DNA of 64,000 nucleotides from contig NZ_CP032707.1 in NCBI RefSeq assembly GCF_003627995.1, positions 359,501 to 423,500 on the forward strand, given 5' to 3'. Shown one piece after another: positions 63,136-64,000 of the stretch. The translations under genes were made by a program, and so were the position numbers. The notes beneath the pieces were generated by a model, which searched no databases, had not been told where the DNA came from, and saw nothing but the letters and a program-made list of their open reading frames with translations. The number at the start of each line of letters is the position of its first letter. The first letter of the stretch is position 1. This DNA is from Brevundimonas naejangsanensis. Lineage in GTDB: Bacteria > Pseudomonadota > Alphaproteobacteria > Caulobacterales > Caulobacteraceae.

Positions 63136-63663
63136 ATGAAGATTTCCCGTCTCGCGCTCGGCGCCTACGGCGTCGCCCTGGCCGTCATCATCCTGGACCA
63201 GTTGACCAAGGCCTGGGTGCTGGGGGCCATCGACGCCGCCCATGTCTCGCACATTCCCGACGGCTACCGCATCGCCGAGGTCGCCCCGCCGGTCTTCAAC
63301 CTGACCTATGTGCTGAACACGGGCGTCAGCTTCGGCCTATTCGGCGGCGGCGCCGGACGCTGGATCCTGAGCGCCTTCTCCATCCTGGTGGCGGGCCTGC
63401 TGGGCTGGTGGGCGACGCGGGCGGACCGGCGGCTGCTGGTCGCCGCCATCGGCCTGGTCATGGGCGGGGCGATCGGCAACGTCGTCGACCGAATCCGCTT
63501 CGGCGGGGTGGTCGACTTCCTCGACTTCTCAGGCACCGGCCTGTTCCCGTGGATCTTCAACGTGGCCGACAGCGGCATCACCGTCGGGGTGATTCTGCTG
63601 ATCCTCGACAGCTTCCTGTCGGAACGCCGGTCCCCGGTTGGCGCGGCCCACGAAAAGTCGTAA
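63136..63663 (+). CDS. lspA: Lipoprotein signal peptidase (signal peptidase II)
   Basis: Cleaves the signal peptide of prolipoproteins after the lipobox. The 175-aa, four-TM protein has DQLTKAWV near the start, NLTYVLNTGVSFGLF and the catalytic aspartates D127 (RFGGVVDFLDF) and D145 (WIFNVADSGITVG). The start at the ATG at 63136 gives the normal length. Its clients in this window include the DsbA-like lipoproteins and the lipoprotein genes nearby. A DUF3035-type lipoprotein gene follows. Confidence 0.95.
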   Translation: MKISRLALGAYGVALAVIILDQLTKAWVLGAIDAAHVSHIPDGYRIAEVAPPVFNLTYVLNTGVSFGLFGGGAGRWILSAFSILVAGLLGWWATRADRRLLVAAIGLVMGGAIGNVVDRIRFGGVVDFLDFSGTGLFPWIFNVADSGITVGVILLILDSFLSERRSPVGAAHEKS

Positions 63664-63730
63664 TCAAACCCTCTTAACTATCGACCCGAGCCTGCGCCCA
63701 AGCGGCGCGCCTCCCGGAGCCGAACGACCC

Positions 63731-64000
63731 ATGCGTATCCGTCCCGTCCTGACCGTGACCCTGGCCGCCGGCGCGGCGCTCGGCCTGACCGCCTGCTCCG
63801 GCATGAAGCAGAGCATCGGCCTGGCCAAGGTCGTGCCGGACGAATTCGTCACCGTGGCCAGCGCCCCCCTGGTGGTGCCGCCCGAATACGGCCTGACCCC
63901 GCCCGCGCCGGGTCAGCCCCGCCCGCAGGAGCTGGCCCCCGAAAGCGCCGCGCGCCAGATTCTTCTGGGCCAGCGCCAAGCCGTGACCCGCACCCCGGGC
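63731..64000 (+). CDS. DUF3035-like lipoprotein (partial, runs off the window)
   Basis: Only the first 90 codons are visible; the frame is open at the right edge. A lipoprotein signal MRIRPVLTVTLAAGAALGLTAC is followed by VVPDEFVTVASAPLVVPPEYGLTPPAPGQ and ESAARQILLGQR, a pattern typical of alphaproteobacterial DUF3035 lipoproteins. Function unknown. It follows lspA on the same strand. Confidence 0.75.
   Translation, partial: MRIRPVLTVTLAAGAALGLTACSGMKQSIGLAKVVPDEFVTVASAPLVVPPEYGLTPPAPGQPRPQELAPESAARQILLGQRQAVTRTPG

Overview
This 64 kb window is GC-rich, densely coding chromosomal DNA from an alphaproteobacterium. A CcrM-type GANTC methyltransferase with GANTC sites in its own leader, an UrcA-family protein, a DUF3035-type lipoprotein and sigma-73-like promoter spacing point to Caulobacterales, probably Brevundimonas or a close relative. 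The genus is my inference from gene content; no search was run. I see no prophage, insertion sequence, transposase or CRISPR array.

Layout. 0.1-12.2 kb (mostly +): ccrM, a GT4 glycosyltransferase with a glycogen-debranching-type glucosidase, mutY (-), a DUF721 protein, three tandem DsbA-like thioredoxin-fold proteins, and smc. 12.3-14.9 kb: a WecG/TagA-type glycosyltransferase, a small exported protein and an MscS channel. 14.9-26.4 kb (-): the division and cell-wall (dcw) cluster mraZ-rsmH-ftsL-ftsI-murE-murF-mraY-murD-ftsW-murG, mostly with 4-8 nt overlaps, headed by four TGGGN repeats (a MraZ box). murC, murB, ddl and ftsQAZ do not follow murG. 26.7-27.2 kb: RNase P RNA (-). 27.4-32.2 kb: amidase, membrane protein, SppA, SIMPL protein, a tRNA with CAU anticodon, UrcA. 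32.4-39.3 kb (+): free-Met-R-sulfoxide reductase, ROK kinase, SDR, CitE-like lyase, KpsC-like Kdo transferase, a KAS III-like enzyme and a 90-aa unknown. 39.4-47 kb: outer-membrane barrel, pyruvate phosphate dikinase, a guanidine-II riboswitch with its SugE/Gdx transporter, GST, a 36-aa membrane peptide, lytic transglycosylase and a family-4 uracil-DNA glycosylase. 47-64 kb: ETF-QO, TPR protein, ispE, an unknown, a polysaccharide deacetylase, glyQ-glyS, ileS, a lipoprotein, ribF, a MaoC hydratase, a HAD phosphatase, lspA and a DUF3035-like lipoprotein cut by the window edge.

Themes. Much of the window is housekeeping: peptidoglycan synthesis and turnover, chromosome methylation and segregation, DNA repair and tRNA charging. 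The least ordinary layer is a set of palindromic repeat families that fill many gaps between genes. They reach into coding sequence at the mutY 3' end and inside murD, and one family has two full copies whose core is inverted relative to arms that keep the same orientation. Other points of interest are the guanidine-II riboswitch, the four-repeat MraZ box, a base-composition patch inside glyS, and a uracil-DNA glycosylase missing two of its four Fe-S cysteines.
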